DNA of 64,000 nucleotides from Novakomyces olei (lineage: Eukaryota > Ascomycota > Novakomycetes > Novakomycetales > Novakomycetaceae), in NCBI GenBank assembly GCA_016906335.1, contig JADEYG010000009.1:1355001-1419000 (forward strand), given 5' to 3'. How positions within the stretch are numbered: the first letter of the stretch is position 1; each line of letters starts with the position of its first letter. Both the position numbers and the translations under genes were made by a program. The notes beneath the pieces are model-generated. The model did no database searches, had not been told where the DNA came from, and saw nothing but the letters and a program-made list of their open reading frames with translations. Below are positions 48,496 to 62,969 of the stretch, in pieces.

Positions 48496-49363
48496 CGCTG
48501 TGAGACTGCTGAACTTGAATTTAGTCTCAAAGGCCGTCCGTTCCTTTGACTGAAATATTATTTATTACCTTTTTTTTTATCCAATATGATACACATACAA
48601 TAGCGTATGGCGCCTAGTGTAAATTATCTTTGTCAATTAATTGTCAATTATTTTAAATTATTATTGTAAATTACTATTGCCAATTATTATTGCCAATTAT
48701 TATTGCCAATTATTATTGCCAATTATTATTGCCAACTATTATTATATTGTAAATTATTGTCAATATTAACACGCCAAATTAACACGCCAAAACACTATTA
48801 ATAATTGATGAACAAATATTGGGGTCTCCTTTATATTTACGCATCTACGTGACGGTGCAACAGAGGGCAAACGGCCAATAGCCATTACTGTCCGCGCCGC
48901 CGTCGGGAGAGACAGCCTGCACACACTTTGATTGGCCAGTCTGAGTGTATCAGCTACAAAGCCTTCGAGATCAGACAGAAATAGCGGATTAGAACGGGAT
49001 TGTTTGAGAGCAAACGGAGCCGGAGACAGTTGGGGCCGATATTTTGGCCAAGTGATCGGGTTTTTGGCTGTAGGGACCAATTTTCATGCTTTGCTTCTGG
49101 ATCTTTAATCGTCAAAACTATGTTGCCAGCGAGAACCACACTATTTTTGAAAAATAATGCACCTAGTCGAGCATCGAGATAATATCTAAAGTGAGCAGCT
49201 GACGTCCGTGGGCATCGCGGTATTGATTGTTCGTTGCGTCAGGTTTTGGCACTCTACTTTTTAACGTCCCGACTATTAAAGTAAAGCACAGGTATTGTGG
49301 GGATTGAAGCGTGACTGTGCTTATTGCCACAGTACTCGTGGCAAATATAGGCTCTACGCCATT
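48496..49363. promoter_or_regulatory. Divergent uL14m/Set9 intergenic region with 12-bp repeats
   Basis: 868 bp. ATTATTGCCAAT-type 12-bp units repeat five to six times at about 48660-48740, each holding ATTGCC. No gene is recognised; short minus frames between 48766 and 49139 show no similarity. Confidence 0.5.
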
Positions 49364-52292
<2,929 letters not shown>

Positions 52293-52302
52293 GGCAATTC
52301 TG

Positions 52303-53736
52303 TTACTCTTGCATGAAATTGACCACCTGTTTGACCGTACACTCTCGAGAATTGGCGAGCTCAGAGACCTTTTCAAGATCCGGTAGTGCAATTTTCCGCC
52401 AAAGGCCGTCGGTGCTCGTGCACAGCAGATGCTGATTGTGCCACGCAAGCCGTTTACGACTCATATCAATAACGCTGCGTCTGTCTGCCGGTGCAAAGTG
52501 AGCCTGGAACGAGCTCCATTCGCTCGTAAAATAGCCGCCGGGCAGAAAACTGCCTAATCGTTGTAGTCGTGAACGGACGTTTGTACTTTCTGCGTCAAGT
52601 TCAAGATCGAAAAGGTGAAGAGTCGGCTTATCCGAAGCTACACATAGTAACTGCCTTCCATTGAGGGCAGCAATTGGCGGAGAGAACACGAGATCATCTA
52701 TTCTGGCATGATCAATACCTCGACGCAGCTCTGCTAGTAAAACACATTTTTGTGTGTCCCATACTCGGATCAATGTGCCTTTGACTGAAGCTGTAGCGAG
52801 TAGGGAAGCATCATTATTCAGAGCAAGACAAGCAATAGTAGAGTCATGAGCTCTAATTAGAGAGACATTGGGGGCAGAATGGGGCTGGCTCGCCTCAGCA
52901 AGAGTCACGAGCTGCACGTGACCAGCCTGACGGCTCTGAAAGGCCAGCAGTCGCCGGTCGTTTGTAACAGTAAGGGCGCAGGCGCCTATTCAGCATTAGT
53001 ATGTATAATATTTATTTTGTTATATATAAATCAATAAATACTTTAATTAAATAATTCATTAATCGAAATTGCTGTTTGTTTCAAGACTCACCTTGTGGAT
53101 TGTCTGCTGTCTCGTAAAACAAGCGTTGCTGCAAAGGAAGCGTGTATACGAATACAGCGTTGGCGAGAGACACGGCGATCCTGAAATAGTTAAAAGATGG
53201 CAAAAGATAGGAAGAATACTACCATTCCCTCGTGAGACATACGCGTTTCACGTCCGTTCGGAACTCCGCGTCAGCTATAACTCGGCCTTTTGTATCGTCC
53301 CATAATTGTATTCTGTTCAAAGGGAATTTTGGTGCTTTTCCTCCGCCAACAAGCACGAGCAAGTTACTGCGGCCTAACATTTCAGCCATACCAAGGCCTC
53401 CGTACTTGCCAAAGCCTGGACACGTGAGTAGCTTGATACAAAATCTTCTACAGTAAAACAAAAAATAATTAAAATAATTAAATTAAATTAAAAAAACAAA
53501 TAAAAAAAAGACAATAAATGTTAGAGGCAGATTGTGGAAAAGAAATGTTTCTTCCTTGTTGACTTACTCCGTGAAGCCCGAGGTCGCGGAGGATCGGAAG
53601 AAAAGACGCGGAATCCATTGTCTGTCGCGGCTGTGAAGAAAGACCCGTCCCGATTGAACGAGACACCCAAAAGTGTAAGCGCAGGAGTGGCAGCGGGCGG
53701 AGTTCCACGCGAGGAAAAGGCGCCGCCTTGGATCAT
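52303..53736 (-). CDS. PROPPIN beta-propeller (WIPI3/4, Hsv2-like)
   Basis: Four exons (53736-53568, 53415-53223, 53180-53092, 52985-52303) give 377 residues. Reading through the joins gives GVSFNRDGSFFTAATDNGFRV, GLGMAEMLGRSNLLVLVGGG, LTREWIAVSLANAVFVYTLP, RQAGHVQLVTLAE and GTLIRVWDTQKCVLLAELRRG. The phosphoinositide-binding L/FRRG motif is LRRG at 237-240; ELRRG rather than LFRRG points to the WIPI3/4-Hsv2 branch. It binds PI3P on autophagic or endosomal membranes. The stop codon lies only 10 bp from the Set9 stop. The exon 1/2 junction is the least certain. Confidence 0.87.
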
Positions 53737-54415
53737 AATATATTGCTCATTGCTCCACGTGCAAGCGTAAACAAACAGGTGTGGAGTAGATTGTGTCGAT
53801 AATATCCTTATATTCAAACACACATATATCAAATCCAGTTAACCCTAACCCTTGCTCGTCGTATAACGATCAGTGTCTGAGAAAAGTAAAAATATGAGAA
53901 GGCCTCATCTGCTATTATCAATGACTAAACACGAGTATTTTTGTATGAAAATAAAAGACCAAACGGCCAAGCAACGTGTATTTCGATCAACGTACTATCT
54001 CACGTTTCTCCAATGTACCACGCAAAGAGAAAGATGTTTCAGTTGCCGCTCATACACAGCTTTTTAGCGCTGTTTGGCCTTTATGATTAAGGCTTTTCTA
54101 ACCCTGACATTGGCTACTCGCAGCCAATGAAATGCCAATTCTACCCGCAAATCTACCCAGTATTACCATTTTTGGTAAAAAAGAACTTTTTTATGTGGGA
54201 TGGTTGTTGTCTCGGAAAGCCGCACGTAGAAACAGTATGGCAAACAATTAATGTTATTATTGAATAGAGTTATTATTGAATTGAGCTATAATTGAATAAA
54301 GTTATAATTGAATTAAATTATTGAATTAAAGTAATAATTGAATTGAAAATGAAATAATTGACATTTGTCTCCCCACAGACAAATATTAGCCGCGCTAAGA
54401 GCGCCCGGGATTGCA
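53737..54415. promoter_or_regulatory. Divergent PROPPIN/MFS intergenic region with telobox
   Basis: 679 bp. GTTAACCCTAACCCTTG lies at 53838-53854, about 100 bp upstream of the PROPPIN ATG (AAGGGTTAGGGTTAAC in its sense). AT-rich (ATAATTGAAT)-type runs lie at 54260-54350. No gene recognised. Confidence 0.45.
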
Positions 54416-55864
54416 ATGCAGCCGGAAAATAATACAAAGCTCGACTGGCGGCAGCACAAAAAAGCATTGGCTGCCGCCATTTTTGCAATGCTGTATGCTG
54501 GGCTGTGCGATGCTACTTTAGGCGTAAGTGATTTGAAATGGAATATTATTTAAATTGGCAACGGCCCAAAGAATAAGTAAACGCTTTCCTGTCTAACTGT
54601 CCAGTCGCTCCTTCTTCATCTGCAGCAGTTTTACAATCTTAATTACTCTGAAGTATCGGTGATTTTTCTCGTACAAATTGTCGGCTATGCGACATTGTGC
54701 CTCTGTAGCGGATGGCTATATTCACGTATTGGAGAACGCGGACTCGGGCTGTTTGGTGCTCTTTTGGGAGCCGTTTCCATGTCAACAGCGGCGGCTGCTC
54801 CTCCGTATTTTTTCATATTTGTCGCAGCTTACGTTTTACAAGGCTTTGCAATTGGATCAATGGAATCGTTATACAATGCTATTGCCGCCTCAATGACGGA
54901 TTCAATTCATATCATGTCGACTCTGCACGGCTTTTACGGACTCGGTGGCACTTTGAGCCCAGCGCTTATTTCTTTTTCGGAGACTACGCTGCACCTGCCG
55001 TGGAACGGTTACTACTTTTTCCTTACTTTTTGCGCTATCGTCCTCATAGTCCTAGTGTTGGTAGGTTTGAGGGGGTCAAGCCCAGATGCAGCTAAAGATT
55101 ACTCACTCGTCCCGGACTCTGGTTTCGACGAGGAGAGCATTGAACTCCAACACACTTATGACGCTGACAAGGAAAATGAGGCAGCCGAAAGAGCGGACCA
55201 AGGAGACAATGGTCAAAGGAATATTAGAAATAAACGCGAGGATAGCACACACCAGCACGGGGAGCTGATCAAAGCAGATCAAGGGAGCATTAAACAAATA
55301 CTTGGGTCACGAAACATTCGACTGCAAGCGTGCTTTCTCATGTGCTACCTCGGCTCGGAGATTTGTTTGAGTGGCTGGATTATTGCGTACATGGTCCGTG
55401 TCCGAGGCGGCCAGGCCACGCAAATGAGCTGGGTGCAAACGGCTTTTTGGCTAGGGCTCACTGCAGGCCGTTTTGTCTTTAGCCATTTTATTGTATGGGC
55501 GGGAAGGCAAGCTGCCATGTACAGCTTCCTAGCGCTTTGCCTAGTTGCCCTGCCTCTAGTGCACTTTTCACCATGGATTCCACTCAGTGGAGTCGCAGTG
55601 GCAGCAATCGGACTCGCATTGGGACCAATGTTTCCCTTGCAAATGAATATTGCCACTGAATTTCTGCCCCCGGCTCTTCACGTCTCCGGAATCGGGTTCC
55701 TTGCCGCTTCTGCTGCCATTGGAGGAGCATTACTGCCTTTTTTCCTGGGTCTTTTAGCCAACGCCACCGGACCGGGTGTGCTCATTCCCTACCTCGGCGC
55801 CTTGATGGCGACAATGGTACTTTGCTGGTCAATGCTTAGGCACGAAGTGTCTGTAGCAGGATAG
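54416..55864 (+). CDS. Major facilitator superfamily transporter (Bsc6-like)
   Basis: Exons 54416-54523 and 54605-55864 give 455 residues with twelve predicted hydrophobic spans and a central Glu/Asp-rich loop (near 55130-55300). Motifs include KALAAAIFAMLYAGLCDATLG, LGLFGALLGAVSMSTAA, HGFYGLGGTLSPALISFSE and GIGFLAASAAIGGALLPFFLG. Sequence style resembles the fungal Bsc6/FHL1 group of MFS proteins (substrate unknown). The 81-bp intron ends TGTCTAACTGTCCAG. Substrate cannot be inferred. Confidence 0.85.
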
Positions 55865-56079
55865 ATAATTGTTCTCGTGAGCGAGGAGAGGTGGGTGTAT
55901 CCATTGCCATAGTTGTTTGTGCATAGAAAAAAGAAAGATCAATTGGCAAATTCATTCGCGGTACAGTAAACATGATTCCCACTTTAATCAGTGTGTAGAA
56001 AAGGCTGCTCTTGACATGGCGCAGGATCGACGACGAGAAAATATATATTCATTTATTATATAAATAAATGAATATACAT

Positions 56080-56577
56080 CTATGCTTTCTGCGGTTCCTC
56101 CATACAAATCCCCTCGTCAACTGCCGTCGGCTCTTCACCTGCCGACTCTTCATCAAACCACCGATCTTGAGCATCACGTGACACGATATCAATATCGTCA
56201 TACTGTTCGTTGTCATCGACCTGTTTGTAGTACTCACTCCACTGAGGATCGCAAGTGCCGATAATAAACTGCTCACTCAACCGTTTTTCCCGGCGAGAAA
56301 CACGTGAGCGCAAATCTTTTGCTTCTCCATCGTCGTCCTCGCTCTCGCTGTCGCTCTCGTGAGAGTCAATACGATCTTGCTGCAGTCGCCAGCGGTCATA
56401 GTCGTCCAGTACGGGAGCACTCAAGGCGCCGCCGATAGAGTCGGCTCTGCTATTCTCCTGCTGAAGAACTCCAAGCTGCTGAAGCGCTATTTGCCGGATA
56501 AAGTCTGGATGCATTTGCAGGTAACGTAAGCGGCGATTACGGACTGTCGTCGACGGCCACGCGCCGCTCGATGACAT
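56080..56577 (-). CDS. CCDC97-like (DUF2052) protein
   Basis: Single exon, 165 residues. VRNRRLRYLQMHPDFI near the N-terminus, and EQFIIGTCDPQWSEYYKQVD with DNEQYDDIDIVSRDAQDRWF at the C-terminus, fit the coiled-coil-domain-97 family, which associates with the SF3b spliceosome component. A Ser/Asp/Glu-rich stretch (SHESDSESEDDDGEAKD) lies between. First ATG in frame is 56577; upstream codons are open but without ATG. Identification rests on recalled motif similarity only. Confidence 0.6.
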   Translation of the reverse strand: MSSSGAWPSTTVRNRRLRYLQMHPDFIRQIALQQLGVLQQENSRADSIGGALSAPVLDDYDRWRLQQDRIDSHESDSESEDDDGEAKDLRSRVSRREKRLSEQFIIGTCDPQWSEYYKQVDDNEQYDDIDIVSRDAQDRWFDEESAGEEPTAVDEGICMEEPQKA

Positions 56578-57119
56578 GACCTTTTGATAATTGCAACTGG
56601 CCAAGCTTGGCTAATACGCCATACTATATGAAAATATATATAGCGAATAAAAGCGAAATATAGGGAATATTACTACAGGAATAAATATATAAAGTCTAGT
56701 GCGCCTGTAACTGTGAGGGGAACACAACCTTGCGCATAACGCAACAGTCAATTCTGATTACAATGCCGCACTCTACACTTGACGATTACATTTTAATCTC
56801 ATAGTGCATCAAGCCATTCTATTTATCAAACACTTTTGTTTATAAACCATTTATCAACCAATTTATTCATGAACAATTATTATTTACAAATAATTTATCA
56901 ACATTTTAAATATTTATCAACAATTATCTTTCAACAATTATTTACCAAACAATTTATTTATCAACATTTTAAATATTTATCGACAATTATTTATCAAACA
57001 AACCTGTTTATCAACAATTTATTTATCAACCATTTATCAACATTATTTAGCAAAGCCTGTGCAAGGCATCTCGATAATTATTTACAAAATATACATTATC
57101 CAGTAGGCGTGCTCAAGTG
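56578..57119. other. AT-rich spacer with TTTATCAAC-type repeats
   Basis: 542 bp between CCDC97-like start and CENP-L stop. Degenerate units of TTTATCAACA(A/T)TT occur 10-12 times at about 56840-57060. No gene. Confidence 0.55.
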
Positions 57120-57905
57120 CTATACAGTCTCGTGCTCTTGCTTGATGGCAAGCAAAACACTGTCGACGCATTCAGCAAGGAAAAACTTTACACGGCCGCC
57201 CACGCTTAAAAGCAGCCCACCGCAAGCGATACTACACAATTGCAGCCCTCCTTCGCTGGCAAACGGCATGGTAGTAACGCGCTGCAAGTGCTGGTGGACG
57301 AGAGCGGTAAATAAGCCATTCCCACGAATAGTGCTCACATCGTTCTGGCTCAGGCCGACGGTGAGCGTATTAAGGCGGCCGCGTACGGTCGCTGGGGCAG
57401 AGTAGACACATTCAACGGGCTGTGCTTCGCCCGACTGTGCCATATAACTGTCCAAGACAGCGGCAAGCGTTGCCGCCCGCACACTTACGACGGCCAAGTG
57501 GGCGTCAAAAGTGGCAGAGAGGTAGTGCACCAGTGCATTCGCCAGCAGAGGCGGCATTTTTACGAGGAGTAGAGGGTAAATGGCAAATTCGGCAAATTCA
57601 CTGCCAGCGCTCGGCATATGCAAAAGCAGAGCCGTATGGGTCCGCACCCGCTCGCCGCCCGTTGAAATCTCAAACAAGATCACGTGGTCAATGCCACGTG
57701 TCGCGTGGGCGCGTTTCTCTATGCGCACAGAGACGATATCGATGTGGGAGGAACGCGTCTCTTCGCGTACAAACGCGTCCAGATCGCGCGAGTAGGTATG
57801 CGCGTGCAGAGCGGCAGTGGAAAAGCGGAACAGCGGTGACACGCGCCACACGGTGAAGGACGTATTGAGGAAAAGATCACTGACCGGTCTTTCTCTCGTC
57901 GCCAT
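57120..57905 (-). CDS. Kinetochore protein CENP-L / Fta1-like
   Basis: Single exon, 261 residues. The N-terminal LFLNTSFTVWRVSPLFRFS is the typical start of Fta1/CENP-L proteins, and the rest (FAIYPLLLVKMPPLLANALV, LLLSVGGRVKFFLAECVDSV) fits the family's alpha-beta fold. It would belong to the constitutive centromere-associated network with CENP-N. The open frame continues upstream through a 15-bp repeat but with no ATG, so the start is 57905. Assignment is from pattern only. Confidence 0.7.
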   Translation of the reverse strand: MATRERPVSDLFLNTSFTVWRVSPLFRFSTAALHAHTYSRDLDAFVREETRSSHIDIVSVRIEKRAHATRGIDHVILFEISTGGERVRTHTALLLHMPSAGSEFAEFAIYPLLLVKMPPLLANALVHYLSATFDAHLAVVSVRAATLAAVLDSYMAQSGEAQPVECVYSAPATVRGRLNTLTVGLSQNDVSTIRGNGLFTALVHQHLQRVTTMPFASEGGLQLCSIACGGLLLSVGGRVKFFLAECVDSVLLAIKQEHETV

Positions 57906-57911
57906 TACGCC

Positions 57912-57976
57912 TATATCATTGCCGCCTTTAAAATTGCCGCCTATAAAATTGCCGCCTATAAAATTGCCGCCTATAA
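57912..57976. repeat. Four 15-bp repeats just upstream of the CENP-L ATG
   Basis: ATTGCCGCC(T/A)ATAAA-type units occur four times in a row, 7-70 bp upstream of the start. On the sense strand each unit is GGCGGCAATTTTATA, holding a TATA-like core. The first unit has diverged. Confidence 0.85.
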
Positions 57977-58569
57977 AATTGCACAATCACACGTTAAAGC
58001 GTCAATTGCGCGTCGCTCAATTGGCAATCGCTGTTTACGCGTTTGCACACACACACATTGATTGTCTCTGCAGTTTTATGCCGTTTGCGTATACAAACAA
58101 TTAAAGGCAATTTTTAGTATCGCAGACTCGCCCGTTTTCTCCATCATCCACCCACGTTTCTTGACGCTGTGCATAAGTAATAAACCTAGAAGTTTGTGTG
58201 CCATAGGATATTGACAGTTAATAACGTTTAAAAGGGTTATTACACGTGATAATATTAGTTTGTTTATATGCACATTAATGTACAGATATATTTTTATATA
58301 CAATTAATATATAAAATGTATAAAATATATCAATAAATCTGTTTAGCACGGCAAAGTACATTTGACGCTGCTGAAACGGCCTTTTGGCCATTGCTGGCAA
58401 TTATTGGCGCGCGCTAGGTCTCTTGTGTATCTCGCCAGAGTCTAAGCATTTAAACTGTCTTTACGCGCTCGGATTCCGGCTCGGATTCCGGCGCAAAGCC
58501 GTTCATTTTAATAAGGCGCGATCGTAAAATTGAACAGAAATCGCAGCCTCGTTGAGCAGCGACGACGCG

Positions 58570-59115
58570 ATGAACCATAAAGACTTTGCCTACTATGGGG
58601 CACCTCCAGGGTATTTAATGCACTATTGGACTCGGCCATAGTTTAGTATTGCGATAACTAACCTCTAGACCTCCAATGGGTCCTGCTCTGAATATCGGTT
58701 ACGACCATATGGAACCCGAGCCGGTGGCTACAGCACCGACTCCTGTTTTTGATGGGGAGGAAGAGCCTTTGTTTGTGAACGCAAAACAGTACCACCGAAT
58801 CCTCAAGCGTCGTATTGCTCGTGCGCGCCTCGAAGAAACCTTGAGGATAAGCAAAGAGCGAAAGGTAAACTCTATTCGAAATTTAATGCCGTTGCTTATC
58901 GTCAGCCATATATTCACGAATCGCGGCACAAACACGCTATGCGCCGGCCCCGCGGACCTGGTGGCCGGTTCCTTACCGCTGAGGAAATTGCGGCGCTTAA
59001 CAAGCAAAAGGAGCATCAGCCCGCTACAGAGACAGCGAATGATGGATTAAATTCTGGAGCTGCTGATGCCTCAGCACTGGCTATGGGACAGGCCGGTGAA
59101 GGTACCGAGTCATAA
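58570..59115 (+). CDS. CCAAT-binding factor subunit NF-YA/HAP2
   Basis: Three exons (58570-58610, 58669-58864, 58906-59115) give 148 residues. The spliced protein carries the whole NF-YA core: subunit-interaction helix EPLFVNAKQYHRILKRRIAR, then ARLEETLRISKERK joined to PYIHESRHKHAMRRPRGPGG and RFLTAEEIAALNKQK, the DNA-binding part that reads CCAAT. Introns are 58 and 41 bp. The protein is short, with no Gln-rich activation domain. The second intron falls between the interaction and DNA-binding helices. Works with HAP3/HAP5 (not in the window). Confidence 0.95.
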
Positions 59116-59149
59116 TATACTACGGCACGCTCAATCAATTCGTGTACGG

Positions 59150-59197
<48 letters not shown>

Positions 59198-59930
59198 ATA
59201 TTTATAATTTTTTGTGAGTGCCAAGCGTGTCGAGTCTACTCTCGCTTGCTGAGAAGAAGGAGCGCAAAATCGACGGTCGAGTTGGGGCTTTAAATAAAAA
59301 ACATTGAACAGCCTCATTAGACTAGTCGAGTGTGAAGGTGTAATTTATAGTATATCAGGATGCAGCGAGGCACGTTAAATAATTTAGGTATTTTCTTATC
59401 ATCTTGGCGATGTAGAGTTGTATGAAGCGTTTGCCTGTTGATTGGAAATCCTGTTTTTTTAATATCGTTGTTGTTTGATTAAAACGTTTATCAGATTCAC
59501 GTTTGCACCACCAGTAGCACATAATCTCTCTCTTAACCTTTTTCAATGTTTCGCGACGCTGCCTTTCTTCCTAATATACTACAACTGTTTCGACTATACT
59601 TGCTAGCAACTGTAAATGACTTGCACTGGCAGCGTATTTTGTTGCGCCTACGCTGGTTGCTGATGGACAGCATTTCCCTCAGAATCAATCAGGATCGAGA
59701 CGCGTTCATTGACTATCGATACATTGTCGTCAATGTCTAGTACCATGAAATTAATACTGCTAAGGGCCCCGTCTGTATATTATTTAATAAAATATTATTT
59801 AATAAAATATTATTTAATAGAATATTATTTAATAGAATATTATTTAATAAAAAATACGTAATAATAAATTCGCGATAAAGGTGCAATCACCGATAACTCC
59901 AATTTGATATGAGCTTTGCCCAAATAAAAC
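59116..59930. other. Spacer with TA microsatellite and 17-bp repeats
   Basis: 815 bp. (TA)n lies at 59153-59193. Four to five units of TAATAAAATATTATTTA lie at 59782-59850. A 64-codon plus frame at 59546-59740 has no recognised similarity and is not called. Confidence 0.5.
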
Positions 59931-60495
59931 ATGTCAGAGGCGACGATACAGCCGCGCATTGCGGCTGTTATAATAATGAGCCGACGCAATACAATTCTCT
60001 TCATGCGCATTGTATCACAAACACCGCCGCGCAGCGACGCTAGTGCAGCAGAGCGGATAAAGTTTGAGAAACTTGCCGCACGAAGTAGCGATGTATTTGC
60101 CGAGCGAGGTAAGGTAAAGTGCGGTATTGAGATCTAATCATCTGCAAAGTTGCTTCTGGCGAAGTAATTACAGACTCGTATTTTGGGATTCTGACGGCTG
60201 ACGAGTCCTTATCGGTATACGGCGCACAAACAAACACCGGAGTCAAGATAATGCTGGTCGTGCACGAGACGGATTTCATTATACGCGACACCGAAATTAA
60301 ATTGGTATGTACACTGAAGAGTCTATTATTAACCTGCTCCAGTTGCTGAGGCGGGTACATACAGCGTATATAAACCAGGTCATGAATCCTTTTTTCTCTA
60401 TCGACTTGGACACGCCTATCACAGGCAAACGGCTACCACAAACCATTGACCAGATTGTTCGGAACTGGCGACCCGCATCAGGTGCCCGTACCTAG
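59931..60495 (+). CDS. TRAPP subunit TRAPPC2L / Tca17
   Basis: Exons 59931-60108, 60150-60304 and 60343-60495 give 161 residues of longin/sedlin fold: AAVIIMSRRNTILFMRIVSQ, then VASGEVITDSYFGILTADES and NTGVKIMLVVHETD, DFIIRDTEIKL joined to LLRRVHTAYINQVMNPFFS. This matches TRAPPC2L, which stabilises TRAPPII. Introns are 41 and 38 bp. Of note, Trs130, also a TRAPPII subunit, lies elsewhere in the window. Start 59931 is the only ATG-led option. Confidence 0.88.
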
Positions 60496-60679
60496 AAATG
60501 CCATCTGATTCATTGGAATGGCGAAAAATTTGAGTCCAAATGATTGAACACTCAAAAATAAATTATTAAATTATTAAATTATTGAATTATTAAATTATTA
60601 ACTTATTAAATTATTAACTTATTAAATAAATAAATAAATTAATTAATTATAGCGATATACTATTCCAAAGATCTGAGCA

Positions 60680-61459
60680 ATGCCTTCCCCGCATGAGTGG
60701 GTACCGCTCGAGTCAAATCCAGAGACGCTTACTTCCTTTGTACGCGGCCTGACTGATTCAAATGCCTTAGAGTTGTATGACGTGTTTAGTCTTGAAGAGC
60801 CGCCAGAGTATATACCTCGACCGATATACGCTCTTTTGCTTGTCTTCCCAGTGTCAAAGGCGCGGGAGCAGTTAATGGCCGAGCAGGACCGCGGCCGCCC
60901 ACCGTATTCTTACAACAGCAGTGGTCCAGAAGACACAGAAGAGGATGCAATTTGGTACCCACAAACTATACCAAATGCCTGTGGAACTATTGGCCTTTTA
61001 CACGCTCTTTCAAACGGCCAAGTTCCAGAGCTAATTGGTTTGTTTTCCTTTTGTACTCTGCTACAACGCTAACGTGTAGGCGATTCACCACTGGCAAAGT
61101 TTATTCAAGAAATTAAATCCAAGTCTTTAAAAGACCGCGCTGCTGCTTTTGAAAATTCTTCTATTATTGCACAATTACATACACAGGTTGCCCAGCAAGG
61201 CGATACAAGGCCGCCAGAACCAGGAGAGGACGTCGATCTGCATTACGTGGCTCTCGTTAAGGGCCGAAGCTCTAACAAGATTTACGAAATGGACGGCCGA
61301 CGTGCTGTTGGTCCCGTCGTGAGGGCGACACTGCCCGAAGGTGAAGATCTCGGCGGGCCTACGTCATTGGCAGTCGTCCGTGAATTTGTCGATGCAGAGC
61401 GTGATAATCCACAATTTTCTATGAGCTTTAGTCTTCTGGCTCTGGCTCCTTCGAGCTAG
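60680..61459 (+). CDS. Ubiquitin C-terminal hydrolase, UCH family (Yuh1/UCHL3-like)
   Basis: Exons 60680-61037 and 61080-61459 give 245 residues. EWVPLESNPETLTSFVRGL opens the domain. The active site is complete: Gln95 (WYPQTIPNACGTIG), Cys101, His174 (LHYVALV) and Asp191 (YEMDGRR). A crossover loop lies between. UCH enzymes release small adducts from ubiquitin and, for Yuh1, process NEDD8. The 42-bp intron has donor GTTTGT instead of the usual GTAAGT and ends GCTAACGTGTAG. Confidence 0.94.
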
Positions 61460-62039
61460 AGCGCGTGAAACGAAATTTAAATCGGAGGTTTCCCTCCTTT
61501 TAATCGAGTCTTTCAATCTATATGTATCCAAAAAAATCTACACTGCAGAAGCCGCATTCAACGGCAAAGCAATATTTTGTTGCCGCTAAATCCTCTACTG
61601 AGATCAGAATAAATGGTTTTTGTTTTCAATTACCATATCATCTCCGCACTATCTACCTTAATCTCCACCGTTTTTTACTCAACCCTTGCATCCCATTCCA
61701 AACTTTTCTTTAGTAAATATTCACCAGTCAAAAGACACAGATAAAAACGATTGCTTTCCACCTCAAGCGTACCCGGCTAAAACACGCAAAGTCAAAGAAA
61801 TGCACAGTCAAAGAAATGCGCCGACTGTACATTCGACAATAGAATAAAAGCTTGGCCGGGAGCTCAGTCCTTTTTTGATCAAGGCTGTTTCCGAAACTAA
61901 AATAATTTTCCAAGTTTCGGTTTATCCCGCACTTGAACAGACGCAGGAATCAAGCTGATTTTAAAAGCCATGACAAAAAAAAGAACATAATATATAAATA
62001 AATCCTGAAACGACTAAACCAACGTAAACCAACCCTTAA
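61460..62039. other. Convergent intergenic region
   Basis: 580 bp between UCH and DRE2 3' ends. Short frames on either strand show no similarity. A small duplicated motif (AAAGTCAAAGAAATGC/ACAGTCAAAGAAATGC) is at 61790-61818. Confidence 0.4.
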
Positions 62040-62969
62040 TCAAATATCGTCCGCTCCCCATCCATTCCGGCCAATCGTGACTTGTTCGCCAGGCTTGAAC
62101 GCGGGCATACCCAGGTAAGGGCACGATGAGCATCGGAAAGCATCGCCGAGGTAGCAGCTACCACAGCTAGAAACCGGCTTCCCTGGTTTTGTAAAATCCA
62201 CCTCTGACTGATCCATTCCCAAAGAGCTCAGGCTTACTGCCGCCTGCGTTGTGGCCCGTGCATTCTCCTCCTCTTCTTCCATCTCACGCAGGCCACAGGT
62301 ACAGTTCTTGCACGCCTTCTTCTTTTTTCCCGGCTTCGGTTTACATTCTGGAGGCTGCACAACAGGCCGAAACGAATCCATATCGTCTAAGAAGGTGTCC
62401 TCGTCTATTAAATCATCGTCATCTCCTTCATTTTCATCATCAATGGAGAGGCCTAAAGCCGCCATCCGTGAGTGCGAAGAGCCATTCTTGTTCAGCTGCC
62501 TTTGCTGGCGTAGTGGCACAGCCGTCGCTGCCGCCTCTTCTGGCTTTGTCAAGTAAAGCAGACCAGCCTTCTCCTCGGCAACAAAGCCAGACATAATAGC
62601 AGCAGTCCGTAAGGCGTTGCTCTCAGCCGACACGACTAAACTTTTGCCCATTTTTAGAGCCGATTTGATTTTTGGTAAAAGCGAGATAAACTGCTGCATA
62701 TCATTTTCGTCAGCAGCAACATAAATGTGATCGTATTTCTGCGGCGGCAATTGCGCTATACCCATTTGAACACGGTCAATCATTTGTAACTCTTGCCGCT
62801 CGGGAAAGGCTTTCATCAGCTGCTCCAGCTGTTGGGCTTCTGTAGCAAAAGCAGCAGTAGCAAGTATGAGGCCCTGACCCCGCGCTGATTTTGCGGCCGC
62901 CAGCCTTGCTTGTGAGTTGTTCATTTGTGCAGAGGTAGTGTCCCTGCTGTCGAGCAAAACTACCGTCAT
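62040..62969 (-). CDS. DRE2: DRE2/CIAPIN1 (anamorsin) cytosolic Fe-S assembly factor
   Basis: Single exon, 309 residues. An N-terminal degenerate methyltransferase-like domain, an acidic linker ([20 protein letters not shown]), then both Fe-S motifs: ECKPKP ... [10 protein letters not shown] (binding the [2Fe-2S] cluster) and [19 protein letters not shown] (CX2CX7CX2C, [4Fe-4S]), ending in [14 protein letters not shown]2 with Tah18 passes electrons into the cytosolic iron-sulfur machinery. The first in-frame ATG is 62969; earlier codons are open only via GTG. A telobox lies about 260 bp upstream. Confidence 0.95.
   Translation of the reverse strand: MTVVLLDSRDTTSAQMNNSQARLAAAKSARGQGLILATAAFATEAQQLEQLMKAFPERQELQMIDRVQMGIAQLPPQKYDHIYVAADENDMQQFISLLPKIKSALKMGKSLVVSAESNALRTAAIMSGFVAEEKAGLLYLTKPEEAAATAVPLRQQRQLNKNGSSHSRMAALGLSIDDENEGDDDDLIDEDTFLDDMDSFRPVVQPPECKPKPGKKKKACKNCTCGLREMEEEEENARATTQAAVSLSSLGMDQSEVDFTKPGKPVSSCGSCYLGDAFRCSSCPYLGMPAFKPGEQVTIGRNGWGADDI

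Noticed and set aside
57906-57986. Upstream extension of CENP-L through Gly-Gly-Asn-Phe-Ile repeats
   Set aside because: No ATG upstream; the repeat is more likely 5' flank.
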